In this document: piece after piece, positions 47,941 to 59,503 of the stretch | Numbering within the stretch: the first letter of the stretch is position 1 | Layout of the letters: each line of letters starts with the position of its first letter | From: Siphonodentalium dalli | Taxonomy: Eukaryota; Mollusca; Scaphopoda; Gadilida; Siphonodentaliidae | Length of the DNA stretch: 64,000 nucleotides | Reading direction: 5' to 3' | Assembly (NCBI GenBank): GCA_032622095.1 | Contig: CP136062.1 | Location: forward strand, 161,568,875 to 161,632,874 | Notes under the pieces: model-generated | Told to the model about the DNA's origin: nothing | Seen by the model: the letters and a program-made list of their open reading frames with translations, nothing else | The model's database searches: none | Made by a program: the position numbers and the translations under genes

Positions 47941-48854
47941 TTGCGATTGATTTATCTCTCTATTACAGTTAACTATCTATTACAGAGAGGCTAATGTAGT
48001 GCTAATGTACTGAAATACATATATACATCAGTCCAGCTCCAAATAATTTGTATTGCCAATTTTAGAAGCGTGTACGCGACCGGCATCGCCCTTTTTTTTA
48101 AATATTGCTTGAGCCACCTTCTCATTACTCTTGAGTGCCTAATAGTTGTACATATCTGAATAATAGTACATGGTGGAAAATCTCCATAATGTTAATAACA
48201 GTACAGGTCGGAATACTAGTACAGGAAATCCGCTATACTACTATATATTGTTTTGTAAATGTTAGAGCTAGAAACTGATGAATATAAAGATAACCATATA
48301 CCCATTAACTGCAGTATATACTTCTATTTTTTAACAGTTCATACTGAAAATTGAATAATCGAAGAATTAGGTAGTTCCACTTATTGCACTTATAAACATA
48401 CAGGGCCCAATAAGGAATGTATAGGTTTGAATTTCACCAGGAAAACAATAAACGTACATGTATGACTACTAGGCACTCGGGAGTACGGTAAAGTGAGGAT
48501 TTTAGTCTGCCAATACGCCAATAACTATATAGCAAACAATATATAATGGGGGTTCGTGATGAAGTACCTAATGATAGTCAATGTCAGTAACACGTGGCAC
48601 GGAATGTCCGATTGAATATCAGAATATAGGATTTCCTATAATCCCATATCCCATAATATGTCAAATATAGCGAATTATCGAAATAAGAAATATAACGAAA
48701 AAGCGAAATAGGAAAGACAGCGAAATACCTGAATAAAAAATGCATCGAAATGGTGAAATAGAGCGAAATAGGAATTTATTATTATTAAAGTAAAGAACGG
48801 AGATAATTGAAGAAGTTTTTTTATCGAAATAACAGAAATATTTGAAAAAGTGTT

Positions 48855-49361
48855 TTAACGCTTTCAGTGCCAAGTCCGATTTTTGTATCAACCCATATAC
48901 CCTGTGCCAATGCATTATCTTATATATGCGAGTCGACCATAGGTAGCCTCGCATATATAAGAGAATGCATTGGCCTAACAATTTTTCATCATTTGTTATT
49001 ATTTTTTACAATTTTAATAATGTTTTCTTATATTCTTTAACTCTTTCAGTGCAAGACTTCTTTTGTAGGTTTAGTGCCAGGGAATCTTACGTTTTTCATG
49101 GGCATCACAATTATTACTATGAATACATGGTGATAGTTTTGAGTTATAACATGCCCCTAATGTTTTATCCAGTTTGTTTTTAAATTCGCTATAGCATGCT
49201 TAAGCATACCCCAAAACATTCAACCAAAAAAATTAAAAAAGATATCTGTTTTTTATTTGTTTTTATTTTTATTTGTTTCAGGGCTGATTTTATCGGCCCT
49301 GGCACTCTACATACCGTAAATTATGGCCGATGAGATCGGCCCCTGGCACTGAAAGGGTTAA
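48855..49361. mobile_element. piggyBac-like MITE with CAGTGCC ends
   Basis: Element 48859-49357 between two TTAA sites (48855-48858, 49358-49361). Ends are CGCTTTCAGTGCCA and TGGCACTGAAAGGG. A third end-like sequence, TTTAACTCTTTCAGTGC, lies inside at about 49037, so a related element may be nested. It carries a copy of the GCCAATGCATTCTC palindrome at 48905-48975, although its ends differ from those of the MITEs at 1636, 31859 and 56213. Confidence 0.82.
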
Positions 49362-49840
49362 AGAGCCGATACCATGGACGTATATCTGAGTACATGGAAT
49401 CAGACCTCTAGTTATTGTTGTTTTACAGACTTTTATGCTATTTCGCATGTACCCACGTTGAAGGCCTTGAGTCCCTGTAAGTGGCCACTGAGTATACAAT
49501 CGTTATTTTTAGCTTCGGTCACACCACCTCATTCAACCCAGAATCATTTGCGCATGGAACAATACGGAGTGTTACTTGTTAGTCTTTTCATTATATGGTG
49601 ACAATAAAGACCGGTTGTCTCCATTATGTGCAAGTTAAAAACAGCTTGTAAATATCTAAGACTTCATAAATTAAGTAGGCATTTAAAATTAAGTTGCGAG
49701 CATATATATGATGACCAAGCACTTGAATCAGCGGTCTAAATCTAGTCAACCCAAGCAATATCGTAATCACTCAAAGTGGTTCACTGCTGTGCATGGGTAC
49801 GCTGGTTTCACCCGAATATCCAATATCACCATTGTAGAGG
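49362..49840. other. Intron spacer, no feature recognised
   Basis: Contains GGTGACAATAAAGACC near 49598, which resembles a LINE 3' end, but no coding match. Confidence 0.35.
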
Positions 49841-50157
49841 TACAGTAATGCCCTACATAATCGACTCCTTAACAACATCAGAATTGTGGGCAACTTTTCA
49901 GGATTTAGTCGGAAATATGGCTCGTTGCCATTCATCGGAAAGCTCTCACTGAGAGCTTTGCGATGAAATGGCAACAAGCCATATTTCCGACTAAATCCTA
50001 AAAAGTTACCCATAATTGGCTTGTTACCATTCATCGGAAATCTCTCACTGAGACCTTTCTGATGAATGGCAACAAGCCATATTTCCGACTAAATCCTGAA
50101 AAAGTTACACATAATTCTGCTGTGGTTAAGGAGTCGATTATTTAGGGCATTACTGTA
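49841..50157. mobile_element. Mariner-type MITE (CAGTAATGCCC family), copy C
   Basis: Element 49843-50155 between TA dinucleotides. Ends are CAGTAATGCCCTACATAATC and GATTATTTAGGGCATTACTG. The central block (CAACAAGCCATATTTCCGAC) is present twice, so this copy is longer than its sisters. Its right end lies 29 bp from the splice donor of the 185 bp receptor exon. Confidence 0.9.
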
Positions 50158-50184
50158 CATGTCTATGCTTATATGTTTACCTAC

Positions 50185-50369
50185 CAATGTATGCGAATTC
50201 CCCGGTCTTGACCCTTCTTACAGCTTCTTCATGGCTACCTGGAAATGGGGTCTCCTGCATGTTTTCCCAGAGATTCGTGTAGACGTCGCTCACGGGGTAG
50301 TCCCACACGGCGAGCTTCGCCTTCTGAACTGCAGTCAAACTGTCGTTCAGACTCATCCGCTTCCACAAG
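50185..50369 (-). CDS. IR25a-like ionotropic receptor, 185 bp S2 exon
   Basis: The exon encodes LWKRMSLNDSLTAVQKAKLA, VWDYPVSDVYTNLWENMQET and PFPGSHEEAVRRVKTGEFAY followed by IG. This is the middle of the S2 lobe, where IR25a proteins have WxxM-LN and VWDYPxSDxYTxxWxxMQ, a block not found in AMPA or kainate receptors; it is my main reason for the IR25a assignment. The first base (C) completes an Asp codon begun with GA in the upstream exon; the last base (G) starts the Gly completed downstream. The acceptor TCCTCTGCAG is built from the first unit of the adjoining minisatellite. Sense-strand donor is GTAGGT. Confidence 0.95.
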
Positions 50370-53300
50370 CTGCAGAGGATGATAACGTGTGTTATGATGG
50401 GACACAGAGGATGATAATAGTGTGTTATGATGGGACACAGAGGGTGATAATCGTGTGTCATGATGGGACACAGAGGATGATAATCGTGTGTCATGATGGG
50501 ACACAGAGGATGATAATAGTGTGTTATGATGGGACACAGAGGATGATAATCGTGTGTCATGATGGGACACAGAGGATGATAATCGTGTGTTATGATGAGA
50601 CATAGAGGATGATAATCGTGTGTTATGATGGGACACAGAGGATGATAATCGTGTGTTATGATGGGACACAGAGGATGATAATCGTGTGTTATTATGGGAC
50701 ACAGAGGATGATAATCGCGTGTTATGATGGGACACAGAGGATGATAATCATGTGTTATGATGGGACACATATGATGATAATCGTGTGTTATAGTGGGACA
50801 CAGAGGATGATAATCGTGTGTTATGATTGGACACAGAGGATGATAATCGTGTGTTCTGGTGGGACACAAATGATGATAATCGTGTGTTATGATGGGACAC
50901 AGAGGATGATAATCATGTGTTATGATGGGACACAGAGGATGATAATCGTGTGTTATGGTGGGACACAGAAGGATACTAATCATGTGTTATGATGGGACAC
51001 AGAGGATGATAATCATGTGTTATGATGGGACACATAGGATGATAATCGTGTGTTATGATGGGACACAGAGGATGATAATCGTGGGTTATGATGGGGTACA
51101 GAGGATGATAATCGTGTGTTATGGTGGGACACAGAGGATGATAATCGTGTGTTATGATGAGTCATAGAGGATGATAATCGTGGGTTATGATGGGGCACAG
51201 AGGATGATAATCGTGTGTTATGGTGGGACACAGAGGATGATCATCGTGTGTTATGATGGGGCACAGTGGATGATAATCGTGTGTTATGATGGGGCACAGA
51301 GTATGATAATCGCGTGTTATGATGGGGCACAGAGGATGATAATCGTGTGTTATGATGAGACATAGAGGATGATAATCGTGTGTTATGATGGGGCACAGAG
51401 TATGATAATCGTGTGTTATGATGGGACACAGAGGATGATAATCGTGTGTTATGATGAGACACAGAGGATGATAATCGTGTGTTATGATGGGGCACAGAGG
51501 ATGATAATCGAGTGTCATGATGGGACACAGAGGATGATAATCGTGTGTTATGATGAGACATAGAGGATGATAATCGTGTGTTATGATGGGACACAGAGGA
51601 TGATAATCGTGTGTTATGATGGGACACAGAGGATGATAATCGCGTGTTATGATGGGACACAGAGGATGATAATCATGTGTTATGATGGGACACATAGGAT
51701 GATAATTGTGTGTTATAGTGGGACACAGAAGGATAATAATCATGTGTTATGATGGGACACAGAGGATGATAATCATGTGTTATGGTGGGACACAGATGAT
51801 TATAATCATGTGTTATGATGGGACACAGAGGATGATAATCGTGTGTTATAGTGGGACACAGAGGATGATAATCGTGTGTTATGATTGGACACAGAGGATG
51901 ATAATCGTGTGTTCTGGTGGGACACAAATGATGATAATCGTGTGTTATGATGGGACACAGAGGATGATAATCATGTGTTATGATGGGACACAGAAGGGTA
52001 CTAATCATGTGTTATGGTGGGACACAGAAGGGTACTAATCATGTGTTACGATGGGACACAGAGGATGATAATCATGTGTTATGGTGGGACACAGATGATT
52101 ATAATCATGTGTTATGATGGGACACAGAGGATGATAATCATGTGTTATGATGGGACACATAGGATGATAATCGTGTGTTATGATGGGACACAGAGGATGA
52201 TAATCGTGGGTTATGATGGGGTACAGAGGATGATAATCGTGTGTTATGGTGGGACACAGAGGATGATAATCGTGTGTTATGATGAGACATAGAGGATGAT
52301 AATCGTGGGTTATGATGGGGCACAGAGGATGATAATCGTGTGTTATGGTGGGACACAGAGGATGATCATCATGTGTTATGATGGGGCACAGTGGATGATA
52401 ATCGTGTGTTATGATGGGGCACAGAGTATGATAATCGCGTGTTATGATGGGGCACATAGGATGATAATCGTGTGTTATGATGAGACATAGAGGATGATAA
52501 TCGTGTGTTATGATGGGGCACAGAGTATGATAATCGTGTGTTATGATGGGACACAGAGGATGATAATCGTGTGTTATGATGAGACACAGAGGATGATAAT
52601 CGTGTGTTATGATGGGGCACAGAGGATGATAATCGTGTGTCATGATGGGACACAGAGGATGATAATCGTGTGTTATGATGAGACATAGAGGATGATAATC
52701 GTGTGTTATGATGGGACACAGAGGATGACAATCGTGTGTTATGATTGGACACAGAGGATGATAATCGTGTGTTCTGGTAGGACACAAATGATGATAATCG
52801 TGTGTTATGATGGGACACAGAGGATGATAATCATGTGTTATGATGGGACACAGAGGATGATAATCGTGTGTTATGGTGGGACACAGAAGGATAATAATCA
52901 TGTGTTATGATGGGACACAGAGGATTATAATCATGTGTTATGGTGGGACACAGATGATTATAATCATGTGTTATGATGGGACACAGAGGATGATAATCAT
53001 GTGTTATGATGGGACACATAGGATGATAATCGTGTGTTATGATGGGACACAGAGGATGATAATCGTGGGTTATGATGGGGTACAGAGGATGATAATCGTG
53101 TGTTATGGTGGGACACAGAGGATGATAATCGTGTGTTATGATTGGACACAGAGGATGATAATCGTGTGTTCTGGTGGGACACAAATGATGATAATCGTGT
53201 GTTATGATGGGACACAGAGGATGATAATCATGTGTTATGATGGGACACAGAGGATGATAATCGTGTGTTATGGTGGGACACAGAAGGATAATAATCATGT

Positions 53301-55268
53301 GTTATGATGGGACACAGAGGATGATAATCATGTGTTATGGTGGGACACAGATGATTATAATCATGTGTTATGATGGGACACAGAGGATGATAATCATGTG
53401 TTATGGTGGGACACAGATGATTATAATCATGTGTTATGATGGGACACAGAGGATGATAATCATGTGTTATGATGGGACACATAGGATGATAATCGTGTGT
53501 TATGATGGGACACAGAGGATGATAATCGTGGGTTATGATGGGGTACAGAGGATGATAATCGTGTGTTATGGTGGGACACAGAGGATGATAATCGTGTGCT
53601 ATGATGAGACTTAGAGGATGATAATCGTGGGTTATGATGGGGCACAGAGGATGATAATCGTGTGTTATGGTGGGACACAGAGGATGATCATCGTCTGTTA
53701 TGATGGGGCACAGAGGATGATAATCGTGTGTTATGATGGGGCACAGAGGATGATAATCGTGTGTTATCTTGGGACACAGAGGATGATAATCGTGTGTTAT
53801 GATGAGACATAGAGGATGATAATCGTGTGTTATGATGGGGCACAGAGGATGATAATCGTGTGTTATGATGAGACATAGAGGATGATAATCGTGTGTTATG
53901 ATGGGGCACTGAGGATGATCATCGTGTGTTATGATGGGGCACAGAGGATGATAATCGTATGTTATGATGGGGCACAGAGTATGATAATCGTGTGTTATGA
54001 TGGGGCACAGAGGATGATAATCGTGTGTTATGATGAGACATAGAGGATGATAATCGTGTGTTATGATGGGGCACAGAGGATGATAATCGTGTGTTATGAT
54101 GAGACATAGAGGATGATAATCGTGTGTTATGATGGGGCACAGAGGATGATAATCGTGTGTTATGATGGGACACATATGATGATAATCGTGTGTTATGATG
54201 GGACACAGAGTATGATAATCGTGTGTTATGATGGGACATAGAGGATGGTAATCGTGTGTTATGATGGGACATAGAGGATGATAATCGTGTGTTATGGTGG
54301 GAGACAGAGGATGATAATCGTGTGTTATGATGGAACACAGAGGATGATAATCGTTTGTTATGATGGGGCACAGAGGATGATAATCGTGTGTTATGGTGGG
54401 ACACAAAGCATGATAATCGTGTGTTATGATGGGACACAGAGGATGACAATCGTGTGTTATGCTGGGACGCAGAGGATGATAATTCGTGTGTTATGGTCGG
54501 GCACAGAGGATGACCATCGTGTGTTATGATGGGACACATAGGATGATAATCGTGTGTTATGATGAGACATAGAGGATGATAATCGTGTGTTATGATGGGG
54601 CACAGAGGATGATAATTGTGTGTTATGGTGGGACACAGAGGATGATAATCGTGTGTTATGATGGGACACAGAGGATGATAATCGTGTGTTATGATGGGAC
54701 ACAGAAGATGATAATCGTGTGTTATGATGGGACACAGAGGATGATAATCGTGTGTTATGATGGGACACAAATGATGACAATCGTGTGTTATGATGGGACA
54801 CAGAGGATGATAATCGTGTGTTATGATGGGACACAGAGGATGATAATCGTGTGTTATGATGGGACACATAGGATGATAATAGTGTGTTATGATGGGACAC
54901 AGAGGATGATAATCGTGTGTTATGATGGGACACAGAGGATGATAATCGTGTGTTATGATGGGACACAGGATGATAATCGTGTGTTATGATGGGACACAGA
55001 GGATGATAATCGTGTGTTATGATGGGACACAGAGGATGATAATCGTGTGTTATGATGGGACACAAAGGATGATAATCGTGTGTTATGATGGGACACAGCG
55101 GATGATAATCGTGTGTTATGATAGGACACAGAGGATGATGATCGTGTGTTATGATGGGACACAGAGTATGATGATCGTGTGTTATGACGGGACACAGAGG
55201 ATGATAATCGTGTGTTATGATGGGACACAGAGGATGATAATCGTGTGTTATGGTGGGACACAGAAGAA
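50370..55268. repeat. 33 bp minisatellite array of about 148 units
   Basis: The unit on the plus strand is ATGATAATCGTGTGTTATGA followed by TGGGACACAGAGG. Variants differ mostly by single bases (TATGATGAGACATAGAGG, TATGGTGGGACACAGAG). Because 33 is a multiple of three and the unit has no stop in three of six frames, it gives long repetitive frames reading MIIVCYDGTQR on plus and CPIITHDYHPL or SHHNTRLSSSV on minus; none is a gene. Higher-order copies exist: blocks at 51171, 51369 and 51567 recur at exactly +1125. The array lies in the intron between the receptor exons at 50185 and 56727 and abuts the first. Confidence 0.98.
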
Positions 55269-56212
55269 TAATCGTCACAAAAAATCATGCAATTTCGAGT
55301 TGGGAGCTTCACCTTTAGTGAAGTACATCATTAAGGAACAGATAATAACTAAGAAATATATTCCCCACGTTATTTTTTCGAATTTATAAGGTTCCCTGTC
55401 AAAACTTCAAAAAGTTCCAAGGTTTTGTACTGGTGGAGTATGATCTCTACGGGCGTTAGCCAGAGTAGAGATTCATAGCAGCATCTACCTGATGGGCAAA
55501 TTTACGCGACCAATTTCTACAAAATATCTTATACATATAATTCAAAATGTTTTTTCTCGAGATCTATCTGGAAAAAGCTGCAAATGTATATTATATAACT
55601 CGATATACATATGTTTGGAACACACTCTCTCGGGTGGTGTATAATATAACAAACACAATTTTGTGTTTAATTGTTATTTTAACCCATTCTCTTCTAAATG
55701 GATTATCCCACTCAGTTATAAAAATATACATTTGAAAAGTCATTGAAAAGTCATGTTCATTTGGATGGGTGCTAAGGTGACAAACAGTGCCAGATAAATA
55801 AAAGTGCATAAAAGGAGCCATGTTTGTTGAATTATTGAGGGAAATGTTCAGATAATAAGTTCAATACACGACATATATATGGTCGGTTGTTGAACTTATT
55901 ATCTGAATATTTCCTATGGGATAAATACTCATCAACGATGCTTTAATATAGAAAGGGGTAAACTTATTATCTGAATATTTCCTACGGGATAAATACTCAT
56001 CAACGATGCTTTAATATTGAAAGGGTTAAAACATATTATGGACGTGTGTGTGGAATTGATAAGTTAGTATTCAGGCGCTATGCCGACCTGGGGAATGTAG
56101 CAGTCTACTAACATCATCGAATATTTAAAAGAAATCGACCATACCACTCGATACAAAACATCGTCTGAACTGCGATAAACTCAAATTATATCGCCATCTC
56201 GAGTCATTGCAT
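55269..56212. other. Intron spacer with local repeats
   Basis: A 78 bp unit containing AACTTATTATCTGAATATTT and GATAAATACTCATCAACGAT occurs twice at about 55889-56030. Just upstream, TTCAGATAATAAGTTCAA (about 55847) is inverted relative to it, giving a hairpin. Otherwise nothing recognised. Confidence 0.65.
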
Positions 56213-56590
56213 TTAACCCTTTACCCAACAGAACGGCCCTGTGCCAATGCATTCTCTTATATATGCGAGTCGACCATAGGTCGCCTCGCATATATAAGAG
56301 AATGCATTGGCTTAACACATTAAAAATTATAAAATTGTTAAAGAATGTAAGAAAAAATGGCCAATGCATTCTCTTATATATGCGAGGCGACCTATGGTCG
56401 ACTCGCATATATAAGAGAATGCATTGGCACAGGGCTTACTGTAACTATCACAATGTGGTCAAGGAGCCGGTTCCAATGATATCCATATTTGTATGGTTCT
56501 ATTGAGACAGACCGGAGATATTTTAGGCTGTTGAAGCTTTATTTGGCCGGTTTTGGCCGGTTTTGGCCGGTTTGTTGGGTAAAGGGTTAA
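56213..56590. mobile_element. piggyBac-like MITE, copy 3
   Basis: Element 56217-56586, TTAA on both sides (56213-56216, 56587-56590). Ends are CCCTTTACCCAACA and TGTTGGGTAAAGGG, a perfect 14 bp inverted repeat. Two palindromes with GCCAATGCATTCTCTTATAT arms lie at about 56240-56310 and 56360-56429. Nearly identical in the right part to 1775-1970. It sits in the receptor intron 137 bp below the next exon. Confidence 0.92.
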
Positions 56591-56726
56591 CAAATTATAT
56601 AAGAATGACGGCGTGTGTTGTCAATTTGGATTAATATTCTTAAAACAATAACTGCTTTGAGCAAGATTATTCTCAATTTCTATTTGATCACCGCATACCG
56701 GAGTGCGTGACTTTAATGAGACTCAC

Positions 56727-56976
56727 TCAAAGAAAGTTGACTCAATATCCTTCATTCTGCGGAAGTAAATTTCGGCGCTGCTGCCTTTCATTGGTGCATA
56801 TTTCACGCCGGATTGCTGCGATAGGTCAGTCAGTGACTCGATACTCTTGTCTAACCGCAGTGTCGTCAGAAAAGCGGCCAGATTAGCAGTGTAGGCTGCG
56901 ATGATGATGAAGCCAAAGAGCCACCAAGTCGCTGCTAGTATTCTACCGGATAGCGCCCGCGGCGCCTCACCGCCAC
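56727..56976 (-). CDS. IR25a-like ionotropic receptor, M3 exon
   Basis: The 250 bp exon encodes GGEAPRALSGRILAATWWLF, then GFIIIAAYTANLAAFLTTLR, DKSIESLTDLSQQSGVKYAP and MKGSSAEIYFRRMKDIESTF. These are the pre-M3 loop, membrane segment M3 with the nearly invariant SYTANLAAF channel motif (here AYTANLAAF) and the start of the S2 lobe, including the GSS ligand-contact turn and YFRRM. Sense-strand acceptor is TTTTTTTCCCTTGTACAG; donor is GTGAGT. The exon begins two bases into a Gly codon, so at least one upstream exon (M1, pore, S1 and the amino-terminal domain) is expected beyond the right edge; none is seen up to 64000. Confidence 0.96.
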
Positions 56977-57545
56977 CTGTACAAGGGAAAAAAACAAGTA
57001 TAAAATTAATAATTGCACATTACCCCTTTTAAAAGAGAGATATATATATTTGACATACATAGTATATACCGTGTACTTCAGTAGAACACGTTATTTAATA
57101 CATCATACATTGTATCAGATTTTAAAAGTAATTCTTTGTAAAATAATTCATGGGCGAGCTGATGCATGCATCTTCATTTCTTGTTGCTGATTATTATCGG
57201 TATACAGTTGTACCATTGACACATGCCAATATATATTGGGCTGGTTTCATCCGATTCTGAGCAGGTTTAATACGATTCCATATGATAACAAAGAAAAGCA
57301 ATCGTAATTTCGGGCTAACATTTACTCATATTGGTAAACAAAGAGACACGTGTGAAATCTGTTGACACAGTGAAATCCAACTTTCCCAAGGTATAGTCTC
57401 ACTTTGGGCGAAATGAGACATTAGAGTGGAGTGCAGTATGATGACTTGATTGTGCCCACTATAAGTGTTGGCATGAAGCTGTTTACATGCCGGCCTATAC
57501 CGTTTGACATAACCATATCACCACCTCACTCGTATTGACCATTAG
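56977..57545. other. Spacer upstream of the M3 exon
   Basis: Presumed intron of the receptor gene. No further exon, gene or repeat recognised. Confidence 0.45.
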
Positions 57546-57925
57546 TTGTGTATATTTATTAGCTCAAGTGAAAATGACAGAACAACATTTCGCAAATTTC
57601 GAACAAGCAACCATAAACTCCCAGTCGAAGTGGGTAGATGGCATGACATTGAAATTGAAGAACGAAGTTGCACGTTATGTACTTCTGAAGACGTTGGCGA
57701 TGAATTCCATTATCTATACAAATGCGATAAATTTAAAGAATCAAGAACCCGTCTCTTGCCTATAGAATTCACACACACAAAAAATGTAATAGTTATGAGT
57801 GAACTACTCAACACTAAAGACAAACAATTATTTCGACATCTATATTGTAGTCTGATAAGACAAATAGTCAACGCATTTTCTTATATTTATATATCATGTA
57901 ACGTACATGAACGCACATGCATTGG
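57546..57925 (+). pseudogene. LINE ORF2 C-terminal fragment
   Basis: The frame reads TTFRKFRTSNHKLPVEVGRW, then a zinc-knuckle-like CTLCTSEDVGDEFHYLYKC, then NVIVMSELLNTKDKQLFRHL and ending QIVNAFSYIY. The order FRTSNHKLPxExGRW, C-x2-C, GDExHYLxxC, and a helical tail is the C-terminal end of non-LTR retrotransposon proteins. It is 5'-truncated. The 3' UTR continues at about 58360-58490 with AATTCCTTTGTTAAGGAAAT and AATAAATGAATTGAA after an inserted hairpin element. It lies antisense within the presumed receptor intron. Confidence 0.88.
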
Positions 57926-57929
57926 AATA

Positions 57930-58360
57930 TATAGAGGATCTCACATGAGTTTCTATTTTATACGGAATTTATCAACCGAGTTCACTAAATTCGATTTGAG
58001 CCGAGGTTTACCGAGGCTCAAATAGAATTTAGAGGACGAGGTTGATAAATTACGTATAAAATAGGACGAGTGTGAGATACCTTTTATCACATGATCAAAT
58101 AAACCCGAAGCAACGCGCAATTTTCATCGAAAACAACAATCATAAACTACAGCGATCGCAAGTTATTTGAAGAACGCCGTGACGTCATCGCACGCGCTGA
58201 TATTAAACGTGTCTATTACCGATCATTATGAAACTGCTTTTATGACCAAATTATGTGATAAATCATATTATAAAACAGTGTGTAAATCTACTGAAGTATA
58301 CATATATACACGTACGGTAGCCAAATTATAGGATATGTATGAAATTATTTATTTAATTGA
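57930..58360. mobile_element. Hairpin element inserted in LINE tail
   Basis: At about 57936-58075 an imperfect hairpin has outer arms CTCACATGAG / GAGTGTGAG, a middle TTCTATTTTATACGGAATTT against AAATTACGTATAAAATAGGA, and an inner TTTGAGCC-GAGG. The remaining DNA to 58360 (ACGCCGTGACGTCATCGCAC) shows no coding match. The element separates the LINE coding end from what looks like its 3' UTR. Its exact limits are uncertain. Confidence 0.55.
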
Positions 58361-58490
58361 TAGCATGTTGGCTAGATACATATCTTTGTTCGCCATGTTG
58401 ACCACATGTAAATATGTACATATCTGTATATACTTAATATATTTATGTCAATTCCTTTGTTAAGGAAATGAGAAATAAATGAATTGAAAG

Positions 58491-59503
58491 TGGCAATTAA
58501 AACGTGAGTAAAATTTCACTTTATTGAATCATGCCACAACCTCATTGTTACTTCCGTCAGCATCTACCATGATGGTGCCGTACCGGGCGCCATCACGACG
58601 AAACGATCGGCATGTTAAATCGGTACCGGCCTGAACCGACCACATACCGACTTGTTTATTGGGATGTTACCAATGTTAACTGGTCGACTTCCTATTTCCT
58701 AATACAATATTGACAAGAAAACCATAGTCAGAAATGGTATCGCCCTCAAGATCGTATTGTTAGGCATATATATAAATTATAATATAAATTATATTGGTTT
58801 CATGGATGCACCGCATTAGAATTCCGTTAAAACAACTAAATATTACAAAACCTACGGCTTAATACTACAGGTTGCTCATTCACCACACCAGAAAGCCTCT
58901 AAATGCGGACCAAAAATCTTCTAATCGGATTCAATACACACCCGATACATTTAGTCTACATTCCAACTGAGACATGTCTCATACTTCATCAGCAAAGTTA
59001 GCTGTTATAATATGCATTGTGTTCCCGACATAAAATCTTCAAGAGTGGCCCAGACATTGTTCATACCTAAACATCGAAAGCAATTAACGCGGTCATAAAA
59101 GTTACATACTTCAACAATGAGACATCCGCAAATACACATCCGCGAAAACCCGAAATGTGTTGTCCTGCGATATATGCCCATCGCTATAGCTCAATTTGAC
59201 ACGGCCCGATAAGCCTTACTACAATTTCCTAAAATAACTCGCATCGCGTGAAACCTGAATTTTTTTATCTTGCCAGATATCCCCATCGCCCCATTGTCAC
59301 GGCCAGATCAGCGAAGCAGTAACACCCATAGGGCGTAATAAGTTATTTACTCAATGACGACAATGTAACGGACCTCCGCAAGTTGTGCGAGTTTACTAAG
59401 TTTGTAAATCGAGAAATGACCGAATAACTCAGCTAGACAATAGGTAAAACAAACAATATCATAATTTGTACAAAAACAGTACATATACGCATAACATAGT
59501 TAT
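58491..59503. other. Spacer, no gene recognised
   Basis: No coding similarity. A stretch near 58620 (AAATCGGTACCGGCCTGAAC) faintly resembles GACCGGTACCGGCCGCATTC at 14447. Nothing else supported. Confidence 0.35.

Larger units (their letters stand above)
44533..50184. other. Receptor intron (5.65 kb), repeat-filled
   Basis: Sense-strand donor is GTAGGT after TACATTG; acceptor is ATTCCAG. It contains an inverted pair of hydrophobic-peptide-coding stretches (44640-44990), a diverged tandem pair of about 360 bp (47100-47710), a 46 bp minisatellite, a piggyBac-like MITE and a mariner-type MITE. The interval 45000-47100 shows nothing else that I recognise. Confidence 0.75.

Noticed and set aside
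50370-55268. Possible CRISPR array because of many short repeats
   Set aside because: There are no unique spacers; units are directly adjacent, and the genome is clearly animal.
50159-55389. Long open frames on both strands (up to 392 residues) with MIIVCYDGTQR, CPIITHDYHPL or SHHNTRLSSSV repeats
   Set aside because: They follow from a 33 bp unit with no stop in three frames. The array is intronic to the receptor gene, frames shift with unit indels, and no start, domain or non-repeat coding sequence is attached except the receptor exon read through by accident.
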